From NCBI RefSeq assembly GCF_000758305.1, contig NZ_CP009458.1, positions 3,162,001 through 3,226,000 of the forward strand: a DNA stretch of 64,000 nucleotides. The letters run 5' to 3'. Position 1 is the stretch's first letter, and each line of letters starts with the position of its first letter. The DNA is from Cedecea neteri. GTDB taxonomy: Bacteria; Pseudomonadota; Gammaproteobacteria; Enterobacterales; Enterobacteriaceae. The position numbers and the translations under genes are program-made. The notes beneath the pieces are model-generated. The model did no database searches and was not told the origin of the DNA. It saw only the letters and a list, made by a program, of their open reading frames with translations. Positions 26,103 to 35,179 of this stretch are shown piece by piece.

Positions 26103-26116
26103 TTGATATTGGTCAA
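26103..26116. promoter_or_regulatory. FNR box in the fnr promoter
   Basis: TTGAT-ATTG-GTCAA, one mismatch from the TTGAT-N4-ATCAA consensus. It sits just upstream of the fnr start codon, where it would repress fnr itself. Confidence 0.8.
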
Positions 26117-26275
26117 TTTTAACATCTTTTTCGCGATCAGGTAAGTCTGGCAGAACGTTATTCGGACAATAATAAAGGTAGGGGGTTAAAAAAGGGCCTT
26201 CATCTCGTTGAATTCCCTGAAACATTAAAATGCAGCTACTCTGTTTTGGAATAAATAGCCGCACTTTTGGCACCA

Positions 26276-26791
26276 TTACAGTAATAAATAACCTTCATGG
26301 CGCAGCAGCCACTCTTTCCGCGCCACGCCGCCTGCATAGCCTGTCATTGTGCCGTTTCGGCCAATGACACGATGGCACGGCACCACGATGCTCACCGGGT
26401 TTGAGCCGTTCGCGGCACCGACCGCGCGCGCGGCTCCAGCGCGCCCAAGCTGTTCTGCCAGTTCGCCATAATGCATCACACGCCCGCAGGGAATATCACG
26501 CAGAGCCTGCCAAACCTGACGCTGGAAATCCGTGCCTGCCGTCGCCGTGGGCAGAGTATCAATCACCGCCAGATCGCCGGCAAAATAGTCACTCAGCTTG
26601 CCGCTAAGGTTCCCCGGGTTGCGGCTGCTAACGCGTTGAAATCCTTGTTTCCCATAGTGAATGTTCAGCAGCTGTTCCATGCGGTCGCTGTGTTCTTCCC
26701 ATTCCACGGCGCGAAGCCTGAACTGCTCGTCGCACAGGATCCACAGCGGACCAAGCGGGGTGTCAATCTTATCTTCCAGTATTGTCAGCAC
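26276..26791 (-). CDS. ogt: Ogt, O6-alkylguanine-DNA alkyltransferase
   Basis: 171 residues, GTG start at 26791 with GGAG 7 bases upstream. The suicide cysteine C139 lies in the invariant IVVPCHRVIG, and the DNA-binding recognition helix region (ARAVGAANGSNP) is intact. It moves methyl groups from O6-methylguanine or O4-methylthymine to itself. Unlike Ada it lacks a regulatory domain. Same strand as fnr, 150 bases upstream of it, a standard enterobacterial arrangement. Confidence 0.96.
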   Translation of the reverse strand: MLTILEDKIDTPLGPLWILCDEQFRLRAVEWEEHSDRMEQLLNIHYGKQGFQRVSSRNPGNLSGKLSDYFAGDLAVIDTLPTATAGTDFQRQVWQALRDIPCGRVMHYGELAEQLGRAGAARAVGAANGSNPVSIVVPCHRVIGRNGTMTGYAGGVARKEWLLRHEGYLLL

Positions 26792-27230
26792 GGTATTACT
26801 CCGTTTTTAGTCGGGCCTGAGCGAATGCGCGGCCCATTTTGAGGCTGAAAAGATAACATAGCCCCAATGACGCCAGCCAGACCTCAAAAGGATTATCACT
26901 GCATCTAAATTCCCAGTCGAAGAATGAAAAATAATGGCCGGGCGCGGAGAAAAAAGTTTGATAATTTTCCTGGCTCATCACCCGAAATAGTTAGCGTCTG
27001 GCTGTCTGATTGCGGCAGTGATTATTTTCTCGGGGAAGGGAATAATAATTTCTTTTACGGTCATTTGATTTACGTTTTTGTAACGCAAATGCAAACTTTA
27101 TATTCTCATTTTAAAGAACCGGTGACATAAATAATTTGCCAACTATTCTGGAATATCTCCCACGGCTGTCCCGTTGAGCCTCAGGCAGGGCGGGGTTATA
27201 GTAGCGGCAGCTAACTCAGGAGGATTGACC
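26792..27230. other. Divergent intergenic region, ogt / smrA
   Basis: About 440 bases, AT-rich between 26980 and 27150. Apart from the doubtful 61-residue frame I see no gene. E. coli has abgTBAR between ogt and smrA; none of those remain here. Confidence 0.45.
26796..26981 (-). CDS. Possible 61-residue small protein upstream of ogt (doubtful)
   Basis: An open frame with one moderately hydrophobic stretch (VWLASLGLCYLF), ending 4 bases before the ogt GTG, which would permit translational coupling. There is no good ribosome site and no homologue that I recognise. It may be chance. Confidence 0.2.
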   Translation of the reverse strand: MMSQENYQTFFSAPGHYFSFFDWEFRCSDNPFEVWLASLGLCYLFSLKMGRAFAQARLKTE

Positions 27231-27794
27231 GTGAACCTTGACGACAAATCGCTGTTTCTTGACGCCATGGAGGATGTCAAACCGCTGAAAAACTGTGCGG
27301 ACAGCCAGTGGATCAAACCTCAGAAAGAGAACATTGGCGTAAAGCCAGACACCTCTCAGTTGGACAACTTTCTCACTACCGATTTTCTGGACATCATTCC
27401 CCTCGACACGCCGCTGGAGTTCAAGCGTGAGGGCCTGCAGAGTGGCGTGCTGGACAAACTCCGTCTCGGAAAATACAGCCAGCAGGCAAGCCTTAATCTG
27501 CTCCGCCAGCCCGTGGAGCGCTGCCGGCAGATGCTGTTTGCCTACATTATGCAGGCTAAGCAGGATGGCCTGCGTAATCTGCTGATCGTGCACGGCAAAG
27601 GGCGAGAAGATAAATCCCACGCCAACGTGGTGCGTAGCTTCCTTGGTCGCTGGCTGGCCGAGTTTGACGAAGTCCAGGCTTTTTGCGCGGCGATGCCGCA
27701 CCACGGCGGCAGCGGGGCCTGCTATGTGGCGTTAAAAAAATCAGAGCAGGCCAAACTGGAAACCTGGGAAAAGCACGCCAAACGAAGCCGTTGA
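27231..27794 (+). CDS. smrA: SmrA (YdaL), Smr-domain DNA endonuclease
   Basis: 187 residues from a GTG at 27231 with an excellent AGGAGG upstream, the same length as E. coli SmrA. The N-terminal region (LDDKSLFLDAMEDVKPL) is followed by the Smr domain (about 85-175), with the catalytic LLIVHGKGRED loop and the HHGGSGACYVAL strand. E. coli SmrA has DNA nicking activity; the cellular role is unclear. Converges with ydcI. Confidence 0.94.
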   Translation: MNLDDKSLFLDAMEDVKPLKNCADSQWIKPQKENIGVKPDTSQLDNFLTTDFLDIIPLDTPLEFKREGLQSGVLDKLRLGKYSQQASLNLLRQPVERCRQMLFAYIMQAKQDGLRNLLIVHGKGREDKSHANVVRSFLGRWLAEFDEVQAFCAAMPHHGGSGACYVALKKSEQAKLETWEKHAKRSR

Positions 27795-27818
27795 GCAGCG
27801 AATTGGCGGCAACTTCAC

Positions 27819-28742
27819 TCAGGACGGCATTGATTTACGAATTGAGGACAGCAAGATTTGCGCGGCCGTTGAGAGCTGAGTGTCCACCCGCGTCAGAATA
27901 CCGATAGGCTCTCCAACGCCAGGGATCGGGACAGGAAGCGCGGTCAGCGTGCCCTGGCGTAAATCGTCCTTCACCGCGCCGGAAGGTACAAACCAGACAT
28001 AGTTGTAGTCTACGGTCAGTTGGCGGGATAGCGAAGCCGAAAGCGTTTCGATGCAGGTTGAAGGCAGCTTGCAGCCCTGTGACGCGAGCAAAGATTCCGC
28101 GTTATCGCGCGGTACCGTGCCCTGCGGGGAAACCACCGCAGGCCATTCCATCACCCGGCTAAGGGTAATATTTTCATGCAGCAGCGGGTGGTTAGGGCGA
28201 ACAACCAGCTTGAGAGACTCAAGGAACAGCAGTTCATAGTTCAGGCCCGTCATCAGCTCAGGATCGGACATGCGCCCGATGCCTAAATCCAGTTCCCCGG
28301 ACTTAAGCCCCGCCAGCAGCATGGTGTTATTCATGGTGCCAACCTTCAGGGTGACGTCGCTCTGTTGCCTATGAAACTCGCCGATCACCGCCGGTAAAAT
28401 ACCCAGCGCGGCGGTAGGCAGGGCGCCAATCCGTATCACATCAGAAGGCCGGTCTTCCCGGCGGACAAACGACTGCCCGGCATGATTCAGGGCATCCAGC
28501 ACTTTTACCGCATGGGTTAAAAACTGCTCGCCGGTGAGCGTCAGCTGAGCGCCTAACCGCCCGCGTTCGAACAGGCGTGTACCGGTAAGCTGCTCCAGCT
28601 CATTAAGGGTTTTGGAGAGCGCCGGCTGGCTCAGGTTAAGAGTTTCAGCCGCGCGACCCAGTGTTCCCTGCTGAGCGACGGCCACGAAAGTATGTAAATG
28701 GCGCAAGCGAATGCGCTGACTGAAGAGACCATTTTTTTCCAT
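27819..28742 (-). CDS. ydcI: YdcI, LysR-family regulator
   Basis: 307 residues from ATG (MEKNGLFSQRIRLRHLHTF), the same length and start as E. coli YdcI. N-terminal winged HTH (about 15-75, with LNLSQPALSKTLNELE), then the substrate-binding domain. It resembles the PcaQ group. It is divergent from ydcJ, as in E. coli. In enterobacteria YdcI has been tied to acid and stress responses. The shared 377-base region probably carries its operator. Confidence 0.93.
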   Translation of the reverse strand: MEKNGLFSQRIRLRHLHTFVAVAQQGTLGRAAETLNLSQPALSKTLNELEQLTGTRLFERGRLGAQLTLTGEQFLTHAVKVLDALNHAGQSFVRREDRPSDVIRIGALPTAALGILPAVIGEFHRQQSDVTLKVGTMNNTMLLAGLKSGELDLGIGRMSDPELMTGLNYELLFLESLKLVVRPNHPLLHENITLSRVMEWPAVVSPQGTVPRDNAESLLASQGCKLPSTCIETLSASLSRQLTVDYNYVWFVPSGAVKDDLRQGTLTALPVPIPGVGEPIGILTRVDTQLSTAAQILLSSIRKSMPS

Positions 28743-29119
28743 AAGCAATGTTAAAAACAGTCCGGCTGCGCTGACAAGCCTCGGTGTTGAATTTTGATAA
28801 CTTCATTGCAAAATATTATTAACATTTTGTTATGGCCAGGGACATAACCGCTTTAAATCAGAGAAGATTTTTTCGATAACAGGCGCTATTTTGCTGAAAA
28901 GTGGCGCCGGTCTGCAGATTTTAACGCGGCCTGTTTTAGTTAATTTTTTGTTAATTTATACTCTCTGTGGCAGGCATTCTGCATAACGCCGCGTTATGTA
29001 ATGTGCTGAAAAAATTACTTTTTAGGTGCTGCAAAGCAGATCACAAAATGGAAATTCTTCCTGATAAGTGATCCACCAGGTTCTACGCTTTCAGCACTAT
29101 CCACTGGAGGCATGACATC
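28743..29119. other. Divergent intergenic region, ydcI / ydcJ
   Basis: 377 bases, AT-rich in 28790-28960, with no credible gene. Probably holds the YdcI binding site and the ydcJ promoter. A T-N11-A LysR motif is too loose to assign by eye. Confidence 0.4.
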
Positions 29120-30463
29120 ATGGCGAACACCCTCACGGCCGATGAGATTCGGGACAAATTTTCGCAAGCTATGTCGGCGATGTACCAGCAAGAAGTTCCG
29201 CAGTACGGCACGCTGTTAGAACTGGTGGCGGATGTAAACCTGGCCGTACTGGAACACGATCCTGAGCTGCACCAACAGCTGGAAAATGCCGACGAGCTGG
29301 CAAGATTAAACGTAGAGCGCCACGGCGCGATTCGAGTCGGTAAGGCCGAAGAACTGGCGGTGCTGAAGCGAATTTTCGCGGTGATGGGCATGCATCCGGT
29401 GGGCTACTACGACCTTTCCCAGGCCGGCGTGCCGGTGCATTCCACCGCTTTTCGCCCGATTGACGACCAGGCGCTGGCGCGTAATCCCTTCCGCGTGTTT
29501 ACCTCTTTATTGCGGCTTGAGCTTATCGACAACCCGACGCTAAGGGCGCGTGCTGCCGCCATTCTCGATAAACGCGACATTTTCACTCCCCGCTGCCGCG
29601 AAATGCTAGATCTCTACGACAGGCAGGGCGGATTCAGCGAGGCAGAAGCAAACACCTTTGTGGCCGAAGCGCTGGAAACCTTTCGCTGGCATCAGCATGC
29701 CACGGTTGACGCCGACACATACCGAGCCCTGCACGACGAACATCGCCTGATTGCCGACGTGGTTTGCTTCCGTGGCTGCCACATTAATCATCTCACGCCG
29801 CGCACGCTGGATATCGACCGCGTTCAGGCGCTGATGCCGGAGCGGGGCATTTCGCCCAAAGCCATTATTGAAGGTCCGCCTCGCCGTGAACGGCCTATTC
29901 TGCTGCGGCAGACCAGTTTTAAAGCGCTTGAAGAGCCGATTCTGTTTGCCGGTGAGCATCATGGCACGCACACCGCCCGTTTTGGTGAGATTGAACAACG
30001 CGGCGTGGCGCTGACGCCTAAAGGCCGCGCGCTGTATGATGAACTCCTGCTGGAGGCGGGTAACGGCAAGGACAACCTAAGTCACCAGCAGCATTTGCAG
30101 GAAGTGTTCAGCCGCTTCCCGGACAGCGACGCGCTGCTTCGCCGTCAGGGGCTGGCCTATTTTCGCTACCGCCTGACGCCGGTGGGTGACATGCACCGCC
30201 AGTCCATCAAACCGGGTGACGATCCGCAGTTGCTGATTGAGCGCGGCTGGCTCATCGCCCAGCCTATCATCTATGAGGATTTCCTGCCGGTTAGCGCGGC
30301 GGGCATCTTCCAGTCAAATTTAGGCAGTGACGGTGGGCAGCGGCAGCACGGGCATTCCAGCCGTAGCGAGTTTGAAGTGGCGCTGGGTGCGGCGGTCGCC
30401 GATGAATTCAGCCTTTATCAACAGGCGGAGGATCGCAGCAAACGCCGTTGCGGTTTACTGTAA
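29120..30463 (+). CDS. ydcJ: YdcJ, DUF1338 2-oxoadipate dioxygenase/decarboxylase (HglS-like)
   Basis: 447 residues of the DUF1338 family. The Pseudomonas putida member HglS converts 2-oxoadipate to 2-hydroxyglutarate in lysine catabolism using Fe(II). Probable metal ligands are H68 (VERHGAIRVG), H224 (HINHLTPR) and E290 (RFGEIEQRG), spaced like those of HglS. Substrate in enterobacteria is not established. Ribosome site region GGAGG at 29106-29110. pnbA follows after 41 bases on the same strand, so they are probably co-transcribed. Confidence 0.9.
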   Translation: MANTLTADEIRDKFSQAMSAMYQQEVPQYGTLLELVADVNLAVLEHDPELHQQLENADELARLNVERHGAIRVGKAEELAVLKRIFAVMGMHPVGYYDLSQAGVPVHSTAFRPIDDQALARNPFRVFTSLLRLELIDNPTLRARAAAILDKRDIFTPRCREMLDLYDRQGGFSEAEANTFVAEALETFRWHQHATVDADTYRALHDEHRLIADVVCFRGCHINHLTPRTLDIDRVQALMPERGISPKAIIEGPPRRERPILLRQTSFKALEEPILFAGEHHGTHTARFGEIEQRGVALTPKGRALYDELLLEAGNGKDNLSHQQHLQEVFSRFPDSDALLRRQGLAYFRYRLTPVGDMHRQSIKPGDDPQLLIERGWLIAQPIIYEDFLPVSAAGIFQSNLGSDGGQRQHGHSSRSEFEVALGAAVADEFSLYQQAEDRSKRRCGLL

Positions 30464-30504
30464 ACGCGTTACCCTGCTGGGATGTCAGTCACAAGGAACA
30501 GCAG

Positions 30505-32007
30505 ATGGAACACGTTGTTAACGTCGCTCAGGGTCAACTGAGCGGCGTCCTTCAGGGGGATATTGCGGTGTATCGCGGTATTCCCTTTGCCATGCCCCCC
30601 ACTGGAAACCTGCGCTGGCGAGCGCCTCAGCCGCCAGAAAACTGGCAAGATATTCGCGTTGCCGATACTTTCGCTCCGGCCTGCTGGCAAAGTCTGGAAT
30701 ACTGTAAAGCCGTCGGCGGCGGCGATCCTGGGCAGTTCTCAGAAGACTGCCTTTACCTCAATATCTGGACGCCCGCCCGGCGAACGGGCAAACCTTTGCC
30801 GGTGATGGTCTGGCTGCACGGTGGCGGTTATACCATCGGGGCCGGTTCTTTACCTCCGTATGATGGCGCCGCGCTGGCCTCTCGGGGCGTGGTGTTAGTC
30901 ACGGTGAACTACCGGCTCGGGCATCTGGGCTTTTTTGCTCATCCCGCGCTGGATGAAGAGAACCCCGATGGGCCGATACACAACTTTGCCTTGCTCGATC
31001 AGATAGCCGCGCTGAAATGGGTGCAGGACAACATCGCCGCTTTTGGGGGAGATGCTGCCAACGTTACACTGTTTGGCGAGTCAGCAGGCGCTCGCAGCGT
31101 GCTTTCTTTGCTGGCGTCGCCTTTAGCCAGCGGTTTGTTCCACAAAGGGATTATACAAAGCGCCTATACGCTGCCGGATGTCGATCGCCGTAAAGCGTTG
31201 AAGCGCGGCGTGGCGGTGGCGGAACATTTTGGGCTGAAGAATGCGAACGCTGAAGCGCTACGTTCCCTTCCCGCCAGTGAGCTATGGGCGCTGGAAGCCC
31301 CGCTAAATATCGGGCCAACGCCCGTCAGCGGTGACATTGTTCTGCCTGAACCGATGCTGGACACGTTTTTTGCCGGACGGCAGCACCGCATGCCGCTAAT
31401 GGTGGGCAGCAACAGCGATGAGGCGAGCGTGCTGAGCTACTTCGGGATAGATCCCGCGGGGCAGGTTGAGCTTCTGCGCCGGGAAAAGCGTTTTGGCCTG
31501 GGGCTTATCAAGCTGCTGTATCCCGGCGTTAAAGGCGATGCTGAGCTGGGGCGTCAGGTGTGTCGGGACATGGCGTTTACCACGCTGGGGTTTGTGGTAA
31601 TGCAGGCGCAGCAGCGTGCAGGCCAGCCCTGCTGGCGGTATTATTTTGACTACGTGGCGGAGGCCGAGCGTGAAACCTACGCCAACGGCACCTGGCACGG
31701 CAACGAAGTGGCTTATGTCTTTAACACGCTGCAGCTTTCCCCGCCGGCCAGCGAATATGTGACCGAACGAGATCTGCAGTTTGCCGCTCAGATTGGCGAT
31801 TATTGGGTCAGCTTCGCCCGCAGCGCCGGGACGCACAGCAAAGCGTTACCTGGGCCGTTAAGCTGGCCTGCAAGCACCAAAGGGCGGGATCGCACGCTGC
31901 GGCTGGGCGTTCATCTGCGGGCGCAGTTTAAGGTCGAAAATCGCTTTATGCGGCTGAGAATGCAGTTATTTAAGCGAGTGATGAAACACCACGTTAGTCT
32001 GGACTGA
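30505..32007 (+). CDS. Type B carboxylesterase
   Basis: 500 residues from the ATG at 30505 (AAGGA upstream); the longer frame from 30448 overlaps ydcJ and is rejected. Oxyanion-hole HGGG at 105-108 and nucleophile elbow GESAG with S193. E306 (SNSDEAS) and H398 (TWHGNE) complete the Ser-Glu-His triad. There is no signal peptide, so it is cytosolic. The alpha/beta-hydrolase type B family includes para-nitrobenzyl esterase PnbA; the natural substrate is unknown. Its last 14 bases overlap the convergent LysR gene. It is not in the E. coli ydcJ-opgD interval. Confidence 0.88.
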   Translation: MEHVVNVAQGQLSGVLQGDIAVYRGIPFAMPPTGNLRWRAPQPPENWQDIRVADTFAPACWQSLEYCKAVGGGDPGQFSEDCLYLNIWTPARRTGKPLPVMVWLHGGGYTIGAGSLPPYDGAALASRGVVLVTVNYRLGHLGFFAHPALDEENPDGPIHNFALLDQIAALKWVQDNIAAFGGDAANVTLFGESAGARSVLSLLASPLASGLFHKGIIQSAYTLPDVDRRKALKRGVAVAEHFGLKNANAEALRSLPASELWALEAPLNIGPTPVSGDIVLPEPMLDTFFAGRQHRMPLMVGSNSDEASVLSYFGIDPAGQVELLRREKRFGLGLIKLLYPGVKGDAELGRQVCRDMAFTTLGFVVMQAQQRAGQPCWRYYFDYVAEAERETYANGTWHGNEVAYVFNTLQLSPPASEYVTERDLQFAAQIGDYWVSFARSAGTHSKALPGPLSWPASTKGRDRTLRLGVHLRAQFKVENRFMRLRMQLFKRVMKHHVSLD

Positions 32008-32848
32008 GTAACGCATTGCAAAATGCTTCCAGCCCGGCGGCGCCTTCGCTGCCGGGTTTCACCGCCAGTCGATAACTGGCCCCGGTTTTTACGCTCCCGG
32101 CAAAAGGCCGCACTAACCGCCCGGTACGAAGATCTTCGGCCACCAGCGTTTCGTCTGCGATGGCTATCCCAAACCCCTGAATGGCGGCGCTGATCGCCAG
32201 ATCCATGGTGTCGAAATGCTGATTTTTCTGCATCATCTGCCACGGTGGCGAAGGGGTATTTGAAAGCCATAATGACCAGTCGGTGCGATCGCGAGTCGGG
32301 TGCAAAAAGGTTAGTCGCTCCCAGTTGCTTGTCTCCGGCGGCAACAGTGCCTGACTGATAACCGGCGTCAGCCTTTCTTCAAACAGCAGCGCGCCGCTTT
32401 TGGCCTGTTGACCGAACACAATGGCGGCATCAAACGGCTCATTTTTGAAATTGACGCTGTGCTCTACCGTGGTCGTCAGCGCGACCTGGATCTCCGGCAT
32501 ACGTTGCTCAAGCTGAATCAGTTTCGGCACCAGCCAGCGCATGGCGCAGGTGGGGGCTTTAAGACGAATAATTTCAGGCTTATGGCAGGCTCGGTCGGCC
32601 ACATCCAGCAACGTGTTGAAGGCGTTCTGGAGATCGGGGAGCAGGGCGCTGCCCTGCGGCGTGAGGCGTAATCCGCGTGCATGGCGCTCAAAAAGCGCGA
32701 ACCCCAGCCATTGTTCAAGTGCGGCGATTTTACGGCTGACGGCGCCTTGGGTCAGGCAAAGTTCTTTTGCCGCCCTGGTGAGATTCAGGTGCCTGGCCGT
32801 GACCAGAAAAGCATCGAGGGTATTAAGGGGAAAATTACGCCGGGTCAT
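31994..32848 (-). CDS. LysR-family regulator (GcvA-like)
   Basis: 284 residues from MTRRNFPLNTLDAF. This ATG at 32848 has a GGAGAG ribosome site; the frame open to 33061 runs into the start of the divergent aminotransferase gene and is rejected. HTH about 7-65 with LCLTQGAVSRKIAALE, then a C-terminal effector domain. The FPLNTLDAFLVTARHLNLTRAA opening and compact length are like GcvA-type regulators. Divergent from the aminotransferase and binding-protein genes, which are its most likely targets. Confidence 0.88.
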   Translation of the reverse strand: MTRRNFPLNTLDAFLVTARHLNLTRAAKELCLTQGAVSRKIAALEQWLGFALFERHARGLRLTPQGSALLPDLQNAFNTLLDVADRACHKPEIIRLKAPTCAMRWLVPKLIQLEQRMPEIQVALTTTVEHSVNFKNEPFDAAIVFGQQAKSGALLFEERLTPVISQALLPPETSNWERLTFLHPTRDRTDWSLWLSNTPSPPWQMMQKNQHFDTMDLAISAAIQGFGIAIADETLVAEDLRTGRLVRPFAGSVKTGASYRLAVKPGSEGAAGLEAFCNALLSPD

Positions 32849-32966
32849 GATGCTCTCCGCTGAGCTATGCATTTTTTGCATGGCTATTATGACAACAATT
32901 CGATTGTCGTGGCAATCACGGCAAGATTGAATAGTTATGCAAATCGCATCATGTTCAGGAGCCGCT

Positions 32967-34136
32967 ATGGCCATACAAACCCCGGTACAACAACGTTCAA
33001 AATTGCCGGACGTCGGAACCACGATTTTTACGGTGATCGGCCAGCTTTCCGCGCAGTACAAGGCGATAAATCTTTCTCAAGGTGCCCCCAACTTCCCCTG
33101 CGACCCTAAACTCATCGCTGGCGTCACCAAAGCCATGCAGGAAGGGCATAACCAGTACGCACCGATGACTGGCCTGGCGTCCCTGAAACAGCTTATTGCC
33201 GACAAAGTGGCGAGCCTTTACGGGGCCGCGTATGACCCTGCCGATGAGGTGCTGGTCACCGCCAGCGCCAGCGAAGGGCTTTATTCTGCGATTGGCGGCC
33301 TGGTTCATCCCGGCGATGAAGTTATCTACTTTGAGCCTTCTTTCGACAGCTACGCGCCGATTGTCCGCCTGCAGGGCGCCAAACCGGTGGCGCTCAAGCT
33401 AAGTCTGCCGGATTTCACCGTTGACTGGGACGAAGTGCGGGCGGCGATTACGCCACGCACGCGGATGATCATCGTGAACACGCCGCATAACCCAAGCGGG
33501 CAGGTTTTCAGCGCCCATGACCTGGAAATGCTGGCGGCGGTAACTCGCGACACCGACATTGTGATCCTGTCCGATGAAGTGTATGAACACATCGTCTTTG
33601 ACGGCAAAAAACACCACGGCATGGCGACGCACCCGCAGCTTGCCGAGCGCAGCGTGATTGTGTCGTCATTCGGTAAAACCTTCCACGTCACAGGCTGGCG
33701 GGTCGGGTATTGCCTGGCCCCAGCGGCGCTGATGGATGAAATCTGCAAGGTGCATCAGTTCCTGATGTTCTCCGCCGACACGCCGATGCAGTATGCCTTC
33801 GCCGACTATATGAGCGACCCGCAAACTTATCTTTCACTGGCGGCGTTTTATCAGCGCAAGCGTGATTTAATGCAGTCTTTGCTGGCTGATTCGCCGTTTG
33901 AACTGTTGCCGAGCGGTGGGTCATTCTTCCTGTTGGCTCGCTTCGGGCACTTCAGCGATGAGTCCGACAGTGAGATGGTGAAGCGGTTAATCACCGACTA
34001 CAGTGTGGCGACCATTCCGCTCTCCGCGTTTTATACCGATGGTACTGACAATAAAATTATCCGGCTCTCATTTGCCAAAGATGAAGCTACATTACGGGCG
34101 GGCGCTGAGGCGCTGTGCCGGGTTAAGCCACGCTGA
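32967..34136 (+). CDS. PLP-dependent aminotransferase, YbdL-like
   Basis: 389 residues from MAIQTPVQQRSKLPDVG, with CAGGA upstream of the ATG at 32967. Fold-type I class I/II aminotransferase, with PLP lysine K237 in SSFGKTFHVTGWR, NTPHNPSG (N175) and D203 in LSDEVYEH. YbdL in E. coli prefers methionine; this protein follows the same INLSQGAPNFP and NQYAPMTG pattern. An amino-acid-binding protein gene follows after about 12 bases, so uptake and transamination of one substrate are probably linked. Regulated perhaps by the divergent LysR protein. Confidence 0.87.
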   Translation: MAIQTPVQQRSKLPDVGTTIFTVIGQLSAQYKAINLSQGAPNFPCDPKLIAGVTKAMQEGHNQYAPMTGLASLKQLIADKVASLYGAAYDPADEVLVTASASEGLYSAIGGLVHPGDEVIYFEPSFDSYAPIVRLQGAKPVALKLSLPDFTVDWDEVRAAITPRTRMIIVNTPHNPSGQVFSAHDLEMLAAVTRDTDIVILSDEVYEHIVFDGKKHHGMATHPQLAERSVIVSSFGKTFHVTGWRVGYCLAPAALMDEICKVHQFLMFSADTPMQYAFADYMSDPQTYLSLAAFYQRKRDLMQSLLADSPFELLPSGGSFFLLARFGHFSDESDSEMVKRLITDYSVATIPLSAFYTDGTDNKIIRLSFAKDEATLRAGAEALCRVKPR

Positions 34137-34148
34137 TAAGGGGTCATG

Positions 34149-34925
34149 ATGAAAAAAGTGTATGCGCTAAGTTTGCTGCTTGGGCTGTGTTCTTCGTTTT
34201 CTGCGCTGGCCGCCGGCGAACTGCGCTATGGCCTTGAGGCTGAATATCCACCGTTCGAAAGCCGCAACAGCGCGGGCGAGCTGGAAGGGTTTGACGTCGA
34301 ACTGGGCAAAGCCATTTGCCAGGCGGCCAGCCTGAAATGTACCTGGGTTGAAACGTCGTTTGATTCACTGATCCCGGGGCTGGTGGCGAAGAAGTTTGAC
34401 GCCATCAACTCGGCAATGAACATCACCGAACAGCGCCGCAAGAGTATTGATTTTACGCAGCCAATCTACCGTATTCCGTCTCAGCTAGTGGGTAAAGAAG
34501 GCAGCGGCCTTGAAGCCACGGCGGAAGGGCTGAAAGGCAAAACCATCGGCGTGCTCCAGGGCTCCATTCAGGAAACTTATGCCAAAGAGCACTGGGAAAA
34601 GCAGGGTGTAAACGTCGTGTCGTACAAAGACCAGAACATGGCCTGGGCTGACCTGCTGAATGGCCGTATTGATGCCTCGCTGGTAATGTCCGCGGCGGGC
34701 CAGGCTGGCTTCCTCAGCACGCCGCAGGGCAAAGGCTTTGGTTTTATCGGCAAACCGGTGAGCGACGACACCATCCTCGGCAGCGGGATTGGCTTTGGTC
34801 TGCGGAAAGGTGACACTGTCACGAAAAAAGAACTGGATGCTGCCATCGATAAGGTGAAAGCCGACGGCACCGTGACGAAGCTCGCGCAGAAGTTCTTCCC
34901 TGGCATCGACGTTAGCGTGAAGTAA
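34149..34925 (+). CDS. Periplasmic polar amino acid-binding protein (HisJ/ArgT-like)
   Basis: 258 residues. Signal peptide with cleavage near LAA-GEL, then the family-3 solute-binding fold: YGLEAEYPPFES, GFDVELGKAIC, FDAINSAMNITEQRRKSIDFTQPIY and the KAPxG-like GIGFGLRK. The ATG at 34149 is preferred over the one a codon earlier because it is better spaced from AAGGGG. No ABC permease or ATPase gene is adjacent, so it must borrow another transporter. Probably in one operon with the aminotransferase; ends at its own hairpin. Confidence 0.9.
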   Translation: MKKVYALSLLLGLCSSFSALAAGELRYGLEAEYPPFESRNSAGELEGFDVELGKAICQAASLKCTWVETSFDSLIPGLVAKKFDAINSAMNITEQRRKSIDFTQPIYRIPSQLVGKEGSGLEATAEGLKGKTIGVLQGSIQETYAKEHWEKQGVNVVSYKDQNMAWADLLNGRIDASLVMSAAGQAGFLSTPQGKGFGFIGKPVSDDTILGSGIGFGLRKGDTVTKKELDAAIDKVKADGTVTKLAQKFFPGIDVSVK

Positions 34926-34935
34926 TGTTTATCAG

Positions 34936-34966
34936 GGCTCGTCGGCACACTGGCTGACGGGCCTTT
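34936..34966 (+). terminator. Terminator of the aminotransferase / binding-protein operon
   Basis: GGCTCGTCGGC / GCTGACGGGCC imperfect stem with wobble pairs, followed by TTTAACGCTTTTTT. Confidence 0.65.
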
Positions 34967-35179
34967 AACGCTTTTTTCGCCAGGCAATGGCGAATTTTTC
35001 GGTAATATCTGGTTTCCTGAAAAAAAAACTTCGTTCCTCCCCCAAACGCCTTCTCCGCCCATTGGATTCACTGTGAATTTTGTCTAGAGTGTGCGGTCGT
35101 ACAGGTAGCAGTCTCTTGCCGCTGTTCTTCCCGTAAGGAGGAACAAAACACATCGACACATAAGGACGATTTCTCAGGC

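Noticed and set aside
32849..33061. 71-residue N-terminal extension of the LysR gene at 31994-32848
   Set aside because: It runs into the divergent aminotransferase gene; a good ribosome site precedes the ATG at 32848.
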